Source: Kaustia mangrovi
GTDB taxonomy: Bacteria; Pseudomonadota; Alphaproteobacteria; Rhizobiales; Im1
Assembly (NCBI RefSeq): GCF_015482775.1
Contig: NZ_CP058214.1
Location: forward strand, 744,001-808,000
DNA length: 64,000 nt
Direction of reading: 5' to 3'
In this document: in pieces, positions 61,535 to 64,000 of the stretch
Numbering within the stretch: position 1 is the first letter of the stretch
How the letters are laid out: each line of letters opens with the position of its first letter
Translations under genes and position numbers: made by a program
The notes under the pieces: model-generated
What the model was told of the DNA's origin: nothing
The model's database searches: none
Seen by the model: only the letters and a program-made list of their open reading frames with translations

Positions 61535-61590
61535 GCCCATTCGGGCCTCTTCACGCCCCGTTTCGGGCGTGCCTCTTGCCCTTTTCGGGC
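61535..61590 (-). promoter_or_regulatory. Three tandem hairpins in the dctP leader
   Basis: Just upstream of the dctP ribosome-binding site (AGGGAGG), three short hairpins follow each other on the minus strand: GCCC-GAAAA-GGGC (61578-61590), ACGCCC-GAAACG-GGGCGT (61553-61570) and GCCC-GAAT-GGGC (61535-61546). All share the core GCCCGAA ... GGGC. They are not followed by U-tracts and so look like a structured leader or repeated binding sites. Confidence 0.6.
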
Positions 61591-61613
61591 TTTCTTGTCG
61601 AAGCCTCCTCCCC

Positions 61614-61633
61614 TGCGGCATCGCAATGCCGCA
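61614..61633. promoter_or_regulatory. 20-bp palindrome upstream of dctP
   Basis: TGCGGCAT-CGCA-ATGCCGCA has a perfect 8-bp stem, about 100 bp before the dctP start codon. It may be an operator for the TRAP operon or a fourth leader hairpin. The rest of the gap to 61801 shows no gene. Confidence 0.45.
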
Positions 61634-61801
61634 AGGGACGGAAGGCCTCTGGAATCAGTTTCTGCGATCCGGGATCACCGCACAAGACGTGTATCCCGTC
61701 AGACCGCTCGACTTTCCATATACCGAGATACCGCCTTTCGCCGGGCCCTGTCTCTTAGACGAAGGAAGCCCTTGATCGCGCATGAAGGCCGTGACCGCCG
61801 C

Positions 61802-62776
61802 TCACCGGTCGGACGCCGCCGCGACCTCCTCGCCGGAGGGCAGGCTTGCGCCGCGGTCGCGGATCCAGGCGAGGACGTCGCGATAGACCCGCTCGCGCTG
61901 CTTGTCGCGCAGGAGCATGTGCCAGCCATTCTCGTAGATCACGGTGCGCTTGGGCGCGGAGATGCGCTCCATGGTCTCCCGCGTCGGTGTCTCCGGCACC
62001 AGCTCGTCATGCTCGCCATAGAGATAGAGGACCGGCACGTCGAACCGGTCTGCGGCGAGATAGGCGTCGTCCATCAGCGAGACGAGACCGTACAGCGTAT
62101 CGACGCGGGTCGCCTTCATGTTGAGCGGATCGCGCGCATAGGCCCGCAGCATGTCGATATTGTCCGACGGCCAGACCTCCACGCCCTCGCCCGTCAGCTC
62201 GAGCCACGGCACCGTGTGGGCCGCGAGCCACAGGGTGGAGGTATAGACCGGGTTCATCGTCTCCCAGCCCCACACGGCGGGCGCGACGAGGATCGCCCCG
62301 TCCGGCTTGAGCCCGTCCGCCATGGCGGCCATGGCGACGGCGCCGCCCATGGAGATGCCGAGAACGTAGACGGGACGCCCCGGATTGCGGGCCCGCGCCA
62401 GCGCGACCATCGTCTTCAAATCGGCGACCATCCGCTCCGTACCGGGCCACAGGCCGCGCTGCGGCGTGCGCCCGAAGCCGCGCTGGTCGTAGGTGTAGAC
62501 GGTGAGGCCGTGGCGGGCGAGCCACGGTCCCGGCAGCGCGAAATCCTCCGAATAGCCGTTGAAGCCGTGAACGGCGACGACCACAGCGCGCGGCCGGGCC
62601 GCACGCCAGACCTCCACCGGGAGGCTCGTGCCGTCGTCCATCATGACCTCGCGCTCGCCAAGCTGCGGGCGCGCCGAGGAGGCCGGTCCGAGGTCCTGGA
62701 ACCGGGGCGTGCAGGCCGCGAGCAGCGCAAGGCACAGCACGACCGCGGGACCGGCGAGGGATGCAAGCCGCCTCAT
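61802..62776 (-). CDS. Alpha/beta hydrolase lipoprotein (monoacylglycerol-lipase/serine aminopeptidase type)
   Basis: The 324-residue protein has a lipoprotein signal (VVLCLALLAACTP, lipobox LAAC), so it should be membrane-anchored in the periplasm. The hydrolase_4-type domain has VVVAVHGFNGYSEDF (oxyanion region), GFGRTP, nucleophile elbow VLGISMGGAVAMAAM, an acid in YLYGEHDELVPE and the His in VIYENGWHMLLRD. The likely substrate is a lipid ester. The start codon overlaps the uracil-DNA glycosylase stop (ATGA). Confidence 0.9.
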   Translation of the reverse strand: MRRLASLAGPAVVLCLALLAACTPRFQDLGPASSARPQLGEREVMMDDGTSLPVEVWRAARPRAVVVAVHGFNGYSEDFALPGPWLARHGLTVYTYDQRGFGRTPQRGLWPGTERMVADLKTMVALARARNPGRPVYVLGISMGGAVAMAAMADGLKPDGAILVAPAVWGWETMNPVYTSTLWLAAHTVPWLELTGEGVEVWPSDNIDMLRAYARDPLNMKATRVDTLYGLVSLMDDAYLAADRFDVPVLYLYGEHDELVPETPTRETMERISAPKRTVIYENGWHMLLRDKQRERVYRDVLAWIRDRGASLPSGEEVAAASDR

Positions 62777-63408
62777 CGCCCGCCGCTCCCGCCGACCAGC
62801 CGCCTCACCTCGCCGCGCAGGAAGGGCAGCACCTCCGTCTCGAACCAGGGGTTCCGCCTGAGCCAGGCATTGTTGCGCCAGGAGGGGTGCGGCATGGGCA
62901 GCACGGGCGGGTCGAGATCGCCGCAGACATAGCCGCGCCATGCGGAGACCGTCTCCGTCATGGTCTCCCCCCTCGACACCCCGAGATGCCAGCTCTGGGC
63001 ATACTGGCCGATGGCGAGAACGAGCTCGATGCGCGGCAGGGCCGCCATGAGCGGCGCGCGCCAAGCCGGCGCGCATTCCCGGCGCGGCGGCAGGTCGCCG
63101 CCCTTGCCGTCCTGTCCCGGAAAACAGAAGCCCATGGGCGCGATGGCGATGCGACTTGTGTCGTAGAACGTTCCCCGGTCGATCCCCATCCAGTCTCGCA
63201 ATCGTTCTCCGGACGGGTCGTTGAACGGCACGCCCGTCGCATGGACGCGGGTTCCCGGCGCCTGCCCCGCCACCAGAAGCCGCGCCGACGCCTGTGCCCA
63301 CACGACCGGGCGCGGCTCGTGCGGCAGCGTCCGTCCGGCCGGTTCGTCGGCGCAGATCCGGCAGGCCCTGATCCGCGCGAGCAATCCGTCGAGATCGCAC
63401 CCGGTCAT
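62773..63408 (-). CDS. Uracil-DNA glycosylase family protein
   Basis: The 211-residue protein has motif A as LLVAGQAPGTRVHATGVPFN, then DPSGERLRDWMG, and motif B as VLPMPHPSWRNNAWLRRNPW. Only two of the cysteines of Fe-S-type UDGs are evident (CRIC at the N-terminus). It may remove uracil or related bases, or belong to the less-studied UDG-like group with a PHPS motif. The ATG at 63408 was preferred over the GTG at 63444. It is translationally coupled to the lipoprotein gene. Confidence 0.85.
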   Translation of the reverse strand: MTGCDLDGLLARIRACRICADEPAGRTLPHEPRPVVWAQASARLLVAGQAPGTRVHATGVPFNDPSGERLRDWMGIDRGTFYDTSRIAIAPMGFCFPGQDGKGGDLPPRRECAPAWRAPLMAALPRIELVLAIGQYAQSWHLGVSRGETMTETVSAWRGYVCGDLDPPVLPMPHPSWRNNAWLRRNPWFETEVLPFLRGEVRRLVGGSGGR

Positions 63409-63453
63409 GGCATCCGGCCCCTCGTCATCGGCGAAACGACGCACCGGCGGGCC

Positions 63454-64000
63454 TCACGCCGCCGCGCTCGGGCGCTGAGAGACCGTCTCGCGCCAGCGCC
63501 TGAGATTGACAAGCTCGTCGCCCATCTCGATGCGCGCGACCTTCATGAAGTCGATGGTGCAGATCGCGGTGATATCGGCGATGGAGAAGTCGGGACCGGC
63601 GATGAACGGGCGCTCGGCGAGCTCGCGGTCCAGAAGCGCCAGCATCCACTCCGCCTTGGGCTTGTTCGCCGCCCCCCATTCGGGGATCTGGGGCGTTTCC
63701 AGATGCGCCATGCGCGGATGCTGGTGGCGGAAGCACTGCGACACGGTCTGGAACAGGTTCTGCTCCACCCGCCGCTGCCACATCTCGATCACGGCCTGCT
63801 CCTTCGGCGTCTCGCCCATGAGGGAGGGCGCGGGCTGGAGCGCCTCGAAATACCGGCATATGGCCACCGTCTCGGCGATCACCGTGCCGTCGTCGAGCTC
63901 GAGGAACGGCACGCGCGTCAGCGGATTGCGCCGGGCCATCTCGGGGGCCAGATGCTCCTCGGCCATGATGTCGAGCTCGATGCGCGGCACCTCGATGCCC
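63454..64000 (-). CDS. Glutathione S-transferase family protein, N-terminus outside window
   Basis: About 182 residues remain. The fragment begins inside the thioredoxin-like domain with MARRNPLTRVPFLELDDGTV (cis-Pro) and IAETVAICRYFEAL (Glu-Thr glutathione turn). The C-terminal helical domain contains FIAGPDFSIADITAICTIDF. The gene continues beyond the end of the window. It is separated by 45 bp from the uracil-DNA glycosylase gene on the same strand. Confidence 0.88.
   Translation of the reverse strand, partial: GIEVPRIELDIMAEEHLAPEMARRNPLTRVPFLELDDGTVIAETVAICRYFEALQPAPSLMGETPKEQAVIEMWQRRVEQNLFQTVSQCFRHQHPRMAHLETPQIPEWGAANKPKAEWMLALLDRELAERPFIAGPDFSIADITAICTIDFMKVARIEMGDELVNLRRWRETVSQRPSAAA

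Overview
The window is a compact, very GC-rich stretch of chromosome from an alphaproteobacterium, most likely of the order Hyphomicrobiales (Rhizobiales). The evidence is family content: two small DUF1127 proteins, a DUF3305/DUF3306 pair beside a multi-cluster ferredoxin, an AsmA-family protein beside fumC and a ribbon-helix-helix gene, a DUF59-containing ApbC/Mrp ATPase, TRAP and ABC uptake operons, and an FNR/FixK-type box. No rRNA, tRNA, IS element, prophage or CRISPR array was seen. The species cannot be named from the sequence.

Layout. 0-8 kb: end of a MocR-type aminotransferase gene, fumC, an RHH protein, a 1424-residue AsmA protein with a coiled-coil tail, and an FAD-linked lactate/glycolate-type oxidase. 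8-24 kb: thioesterase, CLC anion transporter, UvrD helicase, a GST/HxlR divergent pair, a polar amino-acid ABC receptor and permease, PoxB, a DMT exporter with a divergent AraC regulator, PrmA, a repeat-rich gap, the DUF1127 locus and an M24 aminopeptidase. 24-30 kb: araC-azlC-azlD, a GST, an XRE/PhnD-like pair divergent from a fatty-acid desaturase, and a hemerythrin with an FNR-type box. 30-35 kb: a Dpp-like peptide ABC operon whose fused double ATPase carries an extra C-terminal helix-hairpin-helix-like tail. 35-41 kb: a six-gene Pot-like ABC operon ending in DUF1194 and ornithine-cyclodeaminase genes. 41.4-45 kb: a candidate sRNA, then a cysteine hydrolase, two GNAT proteins and a divergent LysR. 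45-49 kb: DUF3306, DUF3305 and a ferredoxin. 49-54 kb: M20 peptidase and SLC13 permease (both frameshifted), a double-USP protein, an isochorismatase-like protein and LysE. 54-64 kb: ApbC, IclR, a TRAP operon with an amidase, an alpha/beta hydrolase lipoprotein, a uracil-DNA glycosylase and a partial GST.

Most of the window is transport plus catabolism run by adjacent one-component regulators, typical of a metabolically flexible heterotroph. The most interesting signals lie outside the protein genes. Between the two DUF1127 genes there is a candidate sRNA with a CCUCCCC (anti-Shine-Dalgarno) loop and an intrinsic terminator. Its promoter region and that of the upstream DUF1127 gene each carry the same 15-bp near-palindrome at almost the same distance from a -10-like hexamer. 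A second candidate sRNA with a T6 terminator lies at 41.4-41.5 kb. The dctP leader holds three short hairpins in a row.

Three genes between 49 and 60 kb are split by four apparent single-base losses, all in short G/C runs. This looks more like a consensus-sequence error than gene decay, and it should be settled before those genes are called broken.
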